Shown here: positions 25,381 through 34,371 of the stretch, one piece after another
Position numbering within the stretch: position 1 is the first letter of the stretch
How the letters are laid out: the number at the start of each line of letters is the position of its first letter
Source of the DNA: Paenibacillus ehimensis NBRC 15659
GTDB lineage: Bacteria; Bacillota; Bacilli; Paenibacillales; NBRC-103111
Length of the DNA: 63,770 nucleotides
Assembly: GCF_004000785.1 (NCBI RefSeq)
Contig: NZ_BILX01000036.1
Coordinates: forward strand, 1-63,770
Direction: 5' to 3'
The notes under the pieces: generated by a model
Told to the model about the DNA's origin: nothing
What the model saw: only the letters and a program-made list of their open reading frames with translations
The model's database searches: none
Position numbers and translations under genes: made by a program

Positions 25381-26481
25381 ATGCAAAAGATCGTATTTGA
25401 CCATGTCACCAAATATTTCGGCACGCACAAAGCGGTCAACGACGCTCATTTTACGATAAACGAAGGCGAGTTTTTCACCCTGCTCGGCCCGAGCGGCTGC
25501 GGCAAAACGACGCTGCTGCGCACGATTGCCGGCTTTTACCGCCAGGAGGAAGGCGACATTTACTTCGGCGATAAGCTGATCAACGACGTGCCGACCCATC
25601 AGCGCAACATCGGGATGGTGTTCCAAAACTACGCGATATTCCCGCATATGACCGTGTTCGAGAACGTGTGCTACGGGCTCAAGGCGCGCAGCGTCCCGAA
25701 AAAGGAAATGGAGCAGCGCGCGATGGAAGCGCTTGAAATGGTGCAGCTGACGCATTTGCGCGACCGCGTCCCTTCGGATATGAGCGGCGGGCAGCAGCAG
25801 CGGATCGCACTCGCCCGCGCAATTGTCATTCGTCCGGGGCTGCTGCTGATGGATGAGCCGCTGTCCAACCTGGACGCGAAGCTTCGGGTCAAGATGCGGT
25901 CCGACATCCGGCGGCTGCAAAAGGAGCTGAACATCACGACCATCTACGTGACCCACGATCAGGAAGAGGCGCTGGCCGTTTCCGACCGGATTGCCGTCAT
26001 GAGCGAGGGCGTCATTCAGCAGATCGCTTCTCCCGAAGACATCTACTCGTATCCCGCGAACAAGTTCGTGTCCAATTTTATCGGCACCTCGAATTTTATC
26101 GAAGGCCATTGCACCGGCTATAACGAGGCGGCGCAGGAGGCGAGTATGCGGCTGCTGGAGACGCAGTGGAGCCAGAAGCTGTCGCGACCGTACGAGGGTA
26201 AAGTCTTATTCTCGCTTCGTCCCGAGCGGATCCGACTGCGCGGCGACGAGCCAGGCGAGCGGCTGGTCCGGGGGACGATCGACAGCGTGACGTTTCTGGG
26301 CGAGAAGGTCAGCTATGCGGTTCGGCTCTCCAACGACTCCGTCATCGAAATTCAGGAGCATGCGATCGAGCCGCACCGGATGAGAAAAGCGCATCAGACC
26401 GTGTACGTCGATCTGCAGCTCGACAAGGCGACCTTATTCGACGAATCGGGCAAGGAGGTTCTGTACCGTGCAGCCTACTAA
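25381..26481 (+). CDS. ABC transporter ATP-binding protein
   Basis: A 366-residue importer ATPase. Walker A is GPSGCGKTT, the Q-loop VFQNYAIFPHMTV, the signature MSGGQQQRIALARA, Walker B LLLMDEPLSNLD and the H-loop VTHDQEEA. The C-terminal 120 residues are a TOBE-type domain (FSLRPERIRL). The family is the FbpC/PotA group. ATG 25381 has ACGGAGG upstream; an open frame extends to 25318 through the terminator and is not the start. The 3' end overlaps the permease start by 14 nt. Confidence 0.95.
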   Translation: MQKIVFDHVTKYFGTHKAVNDAHFTINEGEFFTLLGPSGCGKTTLLRTIAGFYRQEEGDIYFGDKLINDVPTHQRNIGMVFQNYAIFPHMTVFENVCYGLKARSVPKKEMEQRAMEALEMVQLTHLRDRVPSDMSGGQQQRIALARAIVIRPGLLLMDEPLSNLDAKLRVKMRSDIRRLQKELNITTIYVTHDQEEALAVSDRIAVMSEGVIQQIASPEDIYSYPANKFVSNFIGTSNFIEGHCTGYNEAAQEASMRLLETQWSQKLSRPYEGKVLFSLRPERIRLRGDEPGERLVRGTIDSVTFLGEKVSYAVRLSNDSVIEIQEHAIEPHRMRKAHQTVYVDLQLDKATLFDESGKEVLYRAAY

Positions 26482-28162
26482 CGCCGCCCGGGCGCTGCGG
26501 CCCAATCCGTTCAAACGTCTGCTTCAGCCCAAGCAGTGGGATTTCTGGACTTGGGTAACGGTAATCGTGTACGTGTTTCTGCTTGCGTTCATTTTGTACC
26601 CGCTCGTCTCGTTGTTTTACAACAGCTTTTTCAACGACAAAGGAGATTTATCGCTAGAAAATTATGGCAATTTCTTGAAGCTGAAATATTACTACGGCTC
26701 TCTATGGAACAGCTTGAAGGTGTCGGCGCTGGCGACGGTCTTCGCGATTCTCGTCGGTGTTCCGCTTGCTTACGTGACGACCCGGTACAACGTCAAATTT
26801 AAAGGTCTGATTCAAATTCTCGTCATCATGTCGCTGCTGTCGCCGCCGTTCATCGGCGCTTATTCGTGGATCTTGATGCTGGGCAACAACGGCTTCATTA
26901 CCCGGTTCCTGCAGGATATCGGGATTCCGTTCCAGTCGGTATACGGCTGGAAGGGCATCGTGTTCGTGTTTACGCTGCAATTTTACCCGCATATTTACTT
27001 GTACGTGTCCGGCGCGCTCAAGACGATCGACACTTCGCTGGAGGAGGCTGCCGAAAGCTTGGGACGCGGCGCGTTCCACCGGCTGATGACCGTGACGCTT
27101 CCGCTTATTTTCCCGACGCTCTCGGCGGGCGCTCTGATGGTGTTCATGGCTTCGTTCGCGGACTTCGGCACGCCGATGCTGCTGGGCCAAGGGTTCAAGG
27201 TGCTGCCGATTCTCGCGTACGAGCAGTTCATCAGCGAAATGGGCGGCAATCCGGCGATGGCGAGCACGCTCAGCGTCATCCTGATCTTCTGTTCGACCGC
27301 GATTTTGTTCGTGCAGCGGTATTTCGTCTCGCGCAAAAATTATTCGATGACCGGCATGCGCACGCCGAAGGTGCAGCCGCTGAAGACGCTGCCGAAGTGG
27401 CTGCTGACCTTCGGGGCGCTGCTTGTAGCCTGCATTTCGATCATTCCGCAGGCGACCGTTATCGTGACGTCCTTCATTAAAACAAAGGGGCCCGTGTTTC
27501 ACCCCGGCTTCAGCTTGAACAGCTATAAGGAAATTTTGTACCGGGTGCCGAAGGCGATTGCCCATACGTACAGCTTTTCGCTCATTTCCATCGTCATTAT
27601 GATCGTGATGGGCATGCTGGTCGCCTACGTGCTTGTCCGCCGCAAATCGAAGCTCACCGCGATGCTTGACGGTATTCTGATGATTCCTTATGTCATGCCG
27701 GGCACAGTGCTCGGGATCAGCTTGATCATCGCGTTCAACAAGCCGCCGGTTATTTTGACAGGGACGTGGGTCATTTTGGTAATCGCCTATGTGGTCCGCA
27801 AGCTGCCGTATACGATCCGCTCCAGCACGGCCATCCTGACACAGCTCGACAAAAGCGTGGAAGAAGCGTCTATCAGTCTCGGCGTGCCGCCGATGAAGAC
27901 GTTCTTCAAGACGACGGGACGGATGATGGCGCCGGGCGTCATGTCCGGAGCGATTCTGAGCTGGATAACGACGATCAATGAGCTGAGCTCGACGGTCGTA
28001 CTGTACACCGGGGCGACCGCGACCATTTCGGTCACGATCTACAGCGAAGTGTTCACGGCGAATTACGGCACTGGCGCGGCGCTGGCTTCGATCCTGTCCA
28101 TCAGTACGTTAATCTCGCTGCTGATCGCCAGCAAGCTGAGCAAAAAAGGGCTCCAGCTGTAA
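26468..28162 (+). CDS. Fused ABC permease with two BPD domains (FbpB/AfuB type)
   Basis: A 564-residue permease with about twelve membrane helices in two homologous halves. Each half has an EAA-type loop: TIDTSLEEAAESLGRGAFHR in the first and QLDKSVEEASISLGVPPMKT in the second. These loops dock onto the ATPase. Fused double permeases are typical of ferric, phosphonate and hexose-phosphate importers. The GTG start at 26468 lies inside the ATPase gene and has AAGGAGG about 9 nt upstream. Together with 24236 and 25381 it completes one importer. Confidence 0.92.
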   Translation: MQPTNAARALRPNPFKRLLQPKQWDFWTWVTVIVYVFLLAFILYPLVSLFYNSFFNDKGDLSLENYGNFLKLKYYYGSLWNSLKVSALATVFAILVGVPLAYVTTRYNVKFKGLIQILVIMSLLSPPFIGAYSWILMLGNNGFITRFLQDIGIPFQSVYGWKGIVFVFTLQFYPHIYLYVSGALKTIDTSLEEAAESLGRGAFHRLMTVTLPLIFPTLSAGALMVFMASFADFGTPMLLGQGFKVLPILAYEQFISEMGGNPAMASTLSVILIFCSTAILFVQRYFVSRKNYSMTGMRTPKVQPLKTLPKWLLTFGALLVACISIIPQATVIVTSFIKTKGPVFHPGFSLNSYKEILYRVPKAIAHTYSFSLISIVIMIVMGMLVAYVLVRRKSKLTAMLDGILMIPYVMPGTVLGISLIIAFNKPPVILTGTWVILVIAYVVRKLPYTIRSSTAILTQLDKSVEEASISLGVPPMKTFFKTTGRMMAPGVMSGAILSWITTINELSSTVVLYTGATATISVTIYSEVFTANYGTGAALASILSISTLISLLIASKLSKKGLQL

Positions 28163-28250
28163 TTGCCGGGCAGCTGATTTCCGAAGGCATGTTCGTGATA
28201 CAATGGAAGTCATAAAGCCGCTCGTATCAGGAACTGGAGGAATCAACACC

Positions 28251-29474
28251 ATGAAGCTGCGCACTTGGCCGGTTCGGCTTGTTCTCGGATGCATCGCCGC
28301 AGGCGCTCTAATCTACGGCTTAACTCACGGAAAGCTGTCGGAGGAAGAACCGAAGCCGTCGGTCCCTTCCGCGTCGCTATCGATCTGGGTATACAGCAAA
28401 GGCTGGGAGGACGCGGTTCGCGCCTTCGGGCAAAGCTACCCTCATATCGATGTCCAAATTCGCTCGTTTCGTTCTTACGAACAGCTGTACACCGAACTGC
28501 TCGCGTCGATCTCGGCCGGTGCGGCTCCGCAGCTTGCGGAAGTCCACAGCTTCTACGGCATCGCCCAGCTTGCGGCTACCGGCGCGGTGCTGCCTGCGGG
28601 GAGCGTCTTATCCGCAGAGAAGCCGCCCACGATCCCGGCCTTCTCCGCCGCGTTCCGGTATCGGGACGAGGATTGGGCTGTCCCTTTCGGAGGCAGCGTG
28701 CCTGTGCTCTACTACCGGGAGGAGCCGTTCAAGCGGCTGGCCGGGCATGCCCCGGCGTTAGGCACCTGGGAGGAGGTCCGGCACACGCTGTCGCTCGCCA
28801 AGGAGCCTCCGGGGGAAGAGGTGTCGAAGGGCTACGGGACGATTACGGTGGATAAAGAGCTGCCGTGGTTTTTGGCAAGCCTGAGCTACGCCCCGAAGGA
28901 GTCCGGGAGCCCGGCCGCGGAACGGACGCGAAGCGCGCTGGAGCTATGGCGGACTTTGACGCACGAATCCGGGCTGATGAAGCCGTTGCAGCACGATAAG
29001 GCGGCGAGCGATTTTATTAACGGCAAGGCCGGCATGTACGTCGGCTCTTCCGATAAGCTGCCCACGATCGAACGCTACATCGGCGGGAAGTTCTCGTTCG
29101 ATCTGGCGAAGCTGCCCGCTTGGAAGCAAACGGCGCTGCTGCCAGGCGTTCACGGACTGGCGCTATTGAACAGCGACCCGGAGCGGCTGAAGGCGGCGCA
29201 GCGCTTCGTACAGGAGCTGACGGCTCCGGAGGCGCAATCGGTTTTGTGGAATACGGCGGGACTGCTGCCGGTGCGCAGGGATGTGCTGGAGAAGCTGGAG
29301 GAGGAGCCCGCCTTGAGCGAACGGCTGCGGCGGATGTTGAACTGGCTCCCCTCCTTGGCCGGCCGCGCCCCCCGGTACGACGACTACGAGCGGTGGAAAC
29401 GGACGGAACGCATGCTGGAGCAGATCGAGCTGAATCCGCAAGAGCCCGTTGAGGACATCGGAATGCTGTACTAG
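28251..29474 (+). CDS. Second extracellular solute-binding protein-like protein
   Basis: A 407-residue protein with an N-terminal hydrophobic segment containing LVLGC, which might be a lipobox (Cys15) or just a membrane anchor. The body is family-1 binding-protein-like: LSIWVYSKGWEDAVRAFGQS, AGAAPQLAEVHSFYGIAQLA, FINGKAGMYVGSSDKLP and LTAPEAQSVLWNTAGLLPVR. It resembles sugar-binding proteins more than its neighbour at 24236. ATG 28251 follows GGAGGA by 9 nt; an in-frame ATG at 28203 lacks a site. It is 89 bp after the permease and 42 bp before the phosphatase gene, in one operon. It may feed the same permease or act as a co-sensor for the upstream kinase. Confidence 0.78.
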   Translation: MKLRTWPVRLVLGCIAAGALIYGLTHGKLSEEEPKPSVPSASLSIWVYSKGWEDAVRAFGQSYPHIDVQIRSFRSYEQLYTELLASISAGAAPQLAEVHSFYGIAQLAATGAVLPAGSVLSAEKPPTIPAFSAAFRYRDEDWAVPFGGSVPVLYYREEPFKRLAGHAPALGTWEEVRHTLSLAKEPPGEEVSKGYGTITVDKELPWFLASLSYAPKESGSPAAERTRSALELWRTLTHESGLMKPLQHDKAASDFINGKAGMYVGSSDKLPTIERYIGGKFSFDLAKLPAWKQTALLPGVHGLALLNSDPERLKAAQRFVQELTAPEAQSVLWNTAGLLPVRRDVLEKLEEEPALSERLRRMLNWLPSLAGRAPRYDDYERWKRTERMLEQIELNPQEPVEDIGMLY

Positions 29475-29515
29475 AGTCTTACCACGAAAAAGCAGAGGAT
29501 CGGGTGGAGGAGAAC

Positions 29516-30379
29516 ATGAACATACAAACGTTAACTTTGCAGGGAACCGCCGAATGGAACGAGGATGCGCTGGTCGTCAACCCGGGCGTATCGATGTACG
29601 GGGTGCTTGACGGAGCGACCTCTCTGCATCCGTTCCGCGGGCCTGACGGGGAAACCGGGGGATATTTGGCTTCCCGGACGATTCAGCGGTATCTGGAATC
29701 GCTGCAGGCGGAAGACTTGAAGGGCATCGACTTAATGGAAGCGGTCGTTCAAGCGAATGTTCGGCTAAGGGAAAAAATGAAGGAAGCAGGAGTCGACTTG
29801 ACCGATCCGGCGGCGCTGTGGACCAGCGCGTTGGCGGTTGTCCGGATTCACGACCGGTATATCGAATACGCGCAGGCGGGAGATTGCATGATCGCCGCCT
29901 CCTATGCCGACGGAACGGTCCGCACCGTATCGCGCGATCAGGTCGCGCACATCGATTACGAGTCCAAGAAGATTTGGGAGGAAGGCCTCCGCACCGGCGT
30001 TCAGACGCGGGAAGAGCTGTGGGAGCTGGTGAAGCCGCACATCCGCAATAACAAAACGCGGATGAATACGTTAAACGGCTACTCCGTGCTCAGCGGGCAG
30101 CCCGAGGCGAACGACCTCATCGAATACGGACGGATCAACCGCATCCAGCTGCGGTCGATGCTGATCGTGAGCGACGGACTGTTCCCGCCGAAGACGAGCG
30201 CCCAGCCGCCAGCCGATGGCATCGGCGAGCTGGTGACGCTCATCGAGAAGATGTCGCTGGAAGGGTATGCGAAATGGCTAATGGATTTGGAGGCGGAGGA
30301 CAAGGAATGCCGCAAATATCCGCGGTTCAAAGTATCCGACGATAAAACGGCGGTCCTGATTCGCTTTGACGCCGAATAG
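29516..30379 (+). CDS. PP2C-like protein phosphatase
   Basis: A 287-residue cytoplasmic protein with the PP2C metal-binding motifs in order: MYGVLDGATSL, YAQAGDCMI, LIVSDGLFPP and a final DDKTAVLIRF. It has no signal peptide or membrane helix. Family members remove phosphate from Ser/Thr of proteins. Being in an importer operon it may control the transporter or a regulator, but small-molecule activity cannot be ruled out. GGAGG lies 5 nt before ATG 29516; the upstream GTG at 29504 overlaps it. A hairpin at 30391-30424 ends the unit. Confidence 0.85.
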   Translation: MNIQTLTLQGTAEWNEDALVVNPGVSMYGVLDGATSLHPFRGPDGETGGYLASRTIQRYLESLQAEDLKGIDLMEAVVQANVRLREKMKEAGVDLTDPAALWTSALAVVRIHDRYIEYAQAGDCMIAASYADGTVRTVSRDQVAHIDYESKKIWEEGLRTGVQTREELWELVKPHIRNNKTRMNTLNGYSVLSGQPEANDLIEYGRINRIQLRSMLIVSDGLFPPKTSAQPPADGIGELVTLIEKMSLEGYAKWLMDLEAEDKECRKYPRFKVSDDKTAVLIRFDAE

Positions 30380-30390
30380 CACATAGAAGA

Positions 30391-30424
30391 CGGGTGATCC
30401 TCCGGGACCGCCCGTTTGTTTATT
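30391..30424 (+). terminator. Terminator after the PP2C gene
   Basis: ACGGGTGATCC pairs with GGACCGCCCGT around the loop TCCG (one mismatch), followed by TTGTTTATT. Confidence 0.6.
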
Positions 30425-30560
30425 GTCCGGCCTTTTTCATGAACGCAGCATCGATTTACCAGAAGAAGTCATCGTTCTCTCTATTGAATCCGGGGGCCAT
30501 TGAATACAATGAGGGGGAAGAACATTCTCAAATCGCTATCCGCATTCGGGGAGGAGCCTT

Positions 30561-31403
30561 ATGAAGCTTTCGTTAAGCATGTGGAGCTTGCACCGTACGG
30601 TAAGAGCAAACAGCTGGACGGTCATGGATTTTTTGTCGTTCTGCCGTAAGGAGGGCATCGATTCCGTCGAGCTGTTGAACGTATTTTGGCAAAATCAGGA
30701 TCGGGAGCTTGACGAGGTCGTTCGCTATTGCAGGGAAAACGGCATCCGGGTCGCCAGCTATGCGGTCGGCAACGATTTTGTCAGCGAATCAGAGGAAAGG
30801 CGCTCGGCGGCTTTGCGGGAAATTACGGATGCGTTTCCGGTGGCGAAGGCGCTCGGCACGTCCCTCGTTCGCGTCTTCTCGGGCAGTCTGCATCCCGGAA
30901 TCGATTACGGCCAGGCGCTCGGCTGGATCGTAAGCGGCTTGTCCGAAGCGGCGAAGCGGGCGGAAGCGGCAGGGATCACGCTGGCTCTGGAAAACCATGG
31001 CCAGCTGGCCGGGCGCGGCGGGCAGGTGAAGGACATCTTGGAGCAAGTCGGGTCGAAAGCATTGCGATCGACGTTCGATACGGGCAACTTCCTGCTGGTC
31101 GACGAGCACCCTTCGCAAGCGATCGAGCCGCTGCTGCCTTATATTGCGCATGTGCATGTCAAGGATTTCAAGCGGCATCCCGAAGGAAGGTACACATCGC
31201 TGGGGGGCCAAACGTTCGAAGGCACTGTGGCGGGCGAGGGCGATACGCATCTGGCTTCGCTGATCGAACGGCTTGAAGCGTCCGGCTATGCCGGAGCGTA
31301 CGTGCTGGAGTACGAAGGGACGGGCGACGAAGCCGAGGGCGTTCGCGGGAGCTACGCTTTCGTAGATGAATATAACCGCACGCACGGGGAGGAAAGGCCA
31401 TGA
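30561..31403 (+). CDS. Sugar phosphate isomerase/epimerase (TIM barrel)
   Basis: A 280-residue xylose-isomerase-like TIM barrel (AP_endonuc_2 family). Conserved metal and substrate positions appear in ITLALENHGQLAG, RSTFDTGNFLL, IAHVHVKDFKR and YAGAYVLEYEGTGDE. Such enzymes isomerise or epimerise ketoses, inosose or similar sugars; the substrate is unknown. GGGGAGGAG lies about 8 nt before ATG 30561. Its stop overlaps the next start by 4 nt, so it is translated with the FAD oxidoreductase. With the Gfo/Idh gene the trio looks like a catabolic cassette for what the upstream importer brings in. Confidence 0.87.
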   Translation: MKLSLSMWSLHRTVRANSWTVMDFLSFCRKEGIDSVELLNVFWQNQDRELDEVVRYCRENGIRVASYAVGNDFVSESEERRSAALREITDAFPVAKALGTSLVRVFSGSLHPGIDYGQALGWIVSGLSEAAKRAEAAGITLALENHGQLAGRGGQVKDILEQVGSKALRSTFDTGNFLLVDEHPSQAIEPLLPYIAHVHVKDFKRHPEGRYTSLGGQTFEGTVAGEGDTHLASLIERLEASGYAGAYVLEYEGTGDEAEGVRGSYAFVDEYNRTHGEERP

Positions 31404-32974
31404 TCCGGGAACGGGAGGCGGAGATCGTCATCATCGGAGGCGGCACCGGCGGATGTGCGGCGGCGCTGGCGGCGGCCAGACTCGGGAAGCGGGTGATCCT
31501 GACCGAGGAGACGGAATGGATCGGCGGGCAGCTGACGAGCCAGGCGGTGCCGCCGGATGAGCATCCGTGGATCGAGCAGTTCGGCTGTACGCGCAGCTAC
31601 CGGCAGTTCCGGAACGGCGTTCGCGATTATTACCGGCGGCATTTTCCGCTGACGGCCGCAGCGCGGGCGAATCTGCTGCTGAACCCCGGCAGCGGCGGCG
31701 TCAGCCGGTTGTGTCACGAGCCGCGGACGGCCCTCGCCGTTCTGCAGCAGATGCTCGCTCCGTACGTTCACAGCGGACGGTTAACGATCTTGACGAGACA
31801 TATGGCGGAAAGCGCCGAAACCGACGGGGACCGCGTCGTCTCGGTAACGGTGCGCTGCCTGCGGACCGGGGACCGCACCGTGCTGTCGGCCCCTTACACG
31901 ATCGACGCGACCGAATGCGGGGATGTGCTGCCGCTGGCCGGAGTCGAATACGTGACCGGAGCGGAAGCCCGCAGCCAGACCGGGGAGCCGCATGCTTTGG
32001 ACGGAGCGGCCGACCCGCTCGATATGCAGGGCTTTACCTACTGCTTCGCGATGGATTACTTGCCCGGCGAAGACCATACGATCGGGAAGCCCGCCCAATA
32101 TTCGTTCTGGCGGAACTACCGGGCCGACTTCTGGCCGGATAAGCAGTTAAGCTGGACCGGCGTGCGCCCGTCTACGCTGGAGCCGGTCACTTACGAGCTG
32201 TTCCCGGGAACGGAGCGGTATTCGCTGTTTCATTACAGGCAGATCGTCGATAAAACGCACTTCGCCGAAGGAACGTACCGCAGCAATGCGACGCTCGTCA
32301 ATTGGCCCCAAAACGACTATTGGCTGGGCCCCGTCTTCGAGGTGAGCGAGGAAGAGCGCCGGCGCCATCTGGAGGGCGCCAAGCAGCTCAGTCTGTCGCT
32401 GCTGTACTGGCTGCAGACGGAAGCGCCCCGGCCGGACGGCGGGCAGGGCTACCCGGGCCTGCGCCTGCGTCCCGACATCGTCGGCACGGAGGACGGACTG
32501 GCGATGTATCCGTACATTCGCGAATCGCGGCGCATCCGGGCCGAATTTACCGTGCTGGAGCAGCATGTGGGCGCTGATTGCCGCCCTGGCGGTCAAGCGG
32601 AAACGTTCCGTGATTCGGTCGGCATCGGGGCCTACCGGATCGATCTGCATCCGAGCACGGGCGGGCGGAACTATATCGACATTTCGTCCCTGCCGTTTCA
32701 AATTCCGCTCGGCAGCCTGATTCCGATCCGCGTGGACAATCTGCTGCCCGCCTGCAAAAATTTGGGCGTCACCCATATTACGAACGGCTGCTACCGGCTT
32801 CATCCGGTCGAGTGGAACATCGGGGAAGCGTCCGGCGCTCTCGCCGCCTATTGCCTTGACAAGCGGCTCAGTCCTCGCGCGGTCCGCGGAAACGCGCAGC
32901 AGCTCGCCGCGTTCCAGTCGCTGCTGACCCGGGAAGGCGTGGAGCTGGCTTGGCCATCGGTGCACGCCATTTAA
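31400..32974 (+). CDS. FAD-dependent oxidoreductase
   Basis: A 524-residue flavoprotein of the FAD_oxidored group. The N-terminal dinucleotide fold is VIIGGGTGGCAAALAAARLG followed by TEETEWIGGQLTSQ. TIDATECGDVLPLAGVEY and VRGN-like C-terminal sequence also match the family. There is no signal peptide, so it is cytoplasmic. Similar proteins lie in sugar catabolic loci of Paenibacillus and Bacteroidetes, but their reactions are poorly known. ATG 31400 overlaps the isomerase stop (ATGA). Confidence 0.85.
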   Translation: MIREREAEIVIIGGGTGGCAAALAAARLGKRVILTEETEWIGGQLTSQAVPPDEHPWIEQFGCTRSYRQFRNGVRDYYRRHFPLTAAARANLLLNPGSGGVSRLCHEPRTALAVLQQMLAPYVHSGRLTILTRHMAESAETDGDRVVSVTVRCLRTGDRTVLSAPYTIDATECGDVLPLAGVEYVTGAEARSQTGEPHALDGAADPLDMQGFTYCFAMDYLPGEDHTIGKPAQYSFWRNYRADFWPDKQLSWTGVRPSTLEPVTYELFPGTERYSLFHYRQIVDKTHFAEGTYRSNATLVNWPQNDYWLGPVFEVSEEERRRHLEGAKQLSLSLLYWLQTEAPRPDGGQGYPGLRLRPDIVGTEDGLAMYPYIRESRRIRAEFTVLEQHVGADCRPGGQAETFRDSVGIGAYRIDLHPSTGGRNYIDISSLPFQIPLGSLIPIRVDNLLPACKNLGVTHITNGCYRLHPVEWNIGEASGALAAYCLDKRLSPRAVRGNAQQLAAFQSLLTREGVELAWPSVHAI

Positions 32975-33020
32975 TCGGGCGGATCGACCCATTCTGATCT
33001 CAAAACGAGGTGTAGCTTTC

Positions 33021-34082
33021 ATGAGCGACAAAATCCATATTGCCGTCATCGGAGCAGGCTCGATCTCGGAACTGCATTTGCGGTCGTACCAGAGCAATCC
33101 CCGAGCCGAGCTTGCAGCCATCTGCGACCTGAACGAAAGCCGGGCGAAAGCAAAAGCGGAAAAGTATGGCATTCCGCACGTGTATACGGATTACCGGGAG
33201 CTGCTGTCCCGCCCCGATATCGACGCGGTCAGCATCTGCACGTGGAATAACAGCCACGCGGCGATCAGCATCGCAGCGCTCGATGCGGGGAAGCATGTCC
33301 TCTGCGAGAAGCCGCTTTGCAAGACGGTGGAGGAAGCGTTAGCCGTGGAGCAGGCCGTGCGCCGCAGCGGGAAGACGCTGCAGGTCGGCTTCGTGCGCAG
33401 ATACGCGTCCAACACGCGTATTGTCAAGCAGTTTGCGGACAACGGGGAGCTCGGCGACATTTACTACGCCAAGGCGTCCTGCATCCGCAGACTGGGCAAC
33501 CCGGGCGGCTGGTTCTCGGATAGCGAGCGTTCCGGCGGAGGACCGCTGATCGACGTAGGCGTGCACGTGATCGATCTGTGCTGGTATATGATGGGCAGGC
33601 CGAAGGTTAAGTCCGTATCCGGCAATACGTACCGCAGGCTCGGGAACCGCTCCAACATTAAAAACCTTGCGTTCTACAAGGCCGCCGACTACGACGCCGG
33701 GCACAACGATGTGGAGGATTTGGCGAACGCCATGATCCGCTTCGAGAACGGGGCGTCCCTGCTTGTGGATGTCAGCTTCACGCTGCACGCCAAGGAAGAC
33801 GAGCTGACCGTCAAGCTGTACGGCGAGAAGGGCGGCGTGGAGCTGGAGCCGAAGCTTGCGATCATCACGGAGCGGCACGACACAATTTTGAATATCGTTC
33901 CGCAGATCAACAACCTGTCGTTCGATTTCACCGCCGGCTTTCAGGACGAGATCGATTATTTCATCGAGGTATGTCAGGGCGTCAAGGAAACGCTCAGCCC
34001 GGTGGAGGACGGCGTCGAGATGATGAAGATGCTGTGCGGCATTTACGAGTCCGCCGCTCAAGGCGTTGAAATTCGATTTTAA
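33021..34082 (+). CDS. Gfo/Idh/MocA-family oxidoreductase
   Basis: A 353-residue NAD(P)-dependent sugar or inositol dehydrogenase. The Rossmann motif is HIAVIGAGSISELHL, the catalytic Lys is in VLCEKPLCKT, and the C-terminal domain has GGGPLIDVGVHVIDLCWYMM with the conserved Asp and His. It starts 46 nt after the oxidoreductase, with CGAGGTG upstream of ATG 33021. It likely oxidises a sugar intermediate made by the isomerase next door. A terminator follows. Confidence 0.92.
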   Translation: MSDKIHIAVIGAGSISELHLRSYQSNPRAELAAICDLNESRAKAKAEKYGIPHVYTDYRELLSRPDIDAVSICTWNNSHAAISIAALDAGKHVLCEKPLCKTVEEALAVEQAVRRSGKTLQVGFVRRYASNTRIVKQFADNGELGDIYYAKASCIRRLGNPGGWFSDSERSGGGPLIDVGVHVIDLCWYMMGRPKVKSVSGNTYRRLGNRSNIKNLAFYKAADYDAGHNDVEDLANAMIRFENGASLLVDVSFTLHAKEDELTVKLYGEKGGVELEPKLAIITERHDTILNIVPQINNLSFDFTAGFQDEIDYFIEVCQGVKETLSPVEDGVEMMKMLCGIYESAAQGVEIRF

Positions 34083-34110
34083 AATAACGCTTTGCAGAGC
34101 GTACGCTGCG

Positions 34111-34142
34111 CCCGCCTAACCTGGTTATGGCGGGTTTCTATC
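34111..34142 (+). terminator. Terminator after the Gfo/Idh gene
   Basis: CCCGCC (34111-34116) pairs with GGCGGG (34129-34134), extended by AACC/GGTT inside, followed by TTTCTATCTTTT. Confidence 0.75.
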
Positions 34143-34249
34143 TTTTACGGAAAGCCGTTGATGGAGCGCAGGAGAGCAGGGGAGGCTGCGGTGAAATGTA
34201 ACGAATGACATTTTGTGGTATGCTCGAAAAAACATAACTTCTATGGACT

Positions 34250-34371
34250 AAAGGAGAATCGGGGCTGGTCCTGCAACGGGCCGGAGCCGCAGCAAAAATG
34301 AGTTTCCTGCTTCGGACACCGCGTCTTGGCGGTGAATAAACGGAAAAACCAGAAGGGCGGTAGGCGGACAC
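34250..34371 (+). promoter_or_regulatory. Structured 5' leader with mini-ORF
   Basis: The 122 nt before the next gene contain two hairpins, GGCTGGTCC/GGGCCGGAGCC (34263-34288) and CACCGC/GCGGTG (34317-34334), in an otherwise gene-free stretch. A 13-codon ORF (34298-34339, MSFLLRTPRLGGE) spans the second hairpin. I compared it by memory with cobalamin, c-di-GMP, ydaO, S-box and T-box leaders and saw none of their core motifs. Confidence 0.35.

Noticed and set aside
24236..28162. Calling the importer a ferric iron system
   Set aside because: The fold group includes iron, phosphonate and hexose-phosphate importers. No Fur box was seen, and the promoter has cre-like sites, so the substrate is left open.
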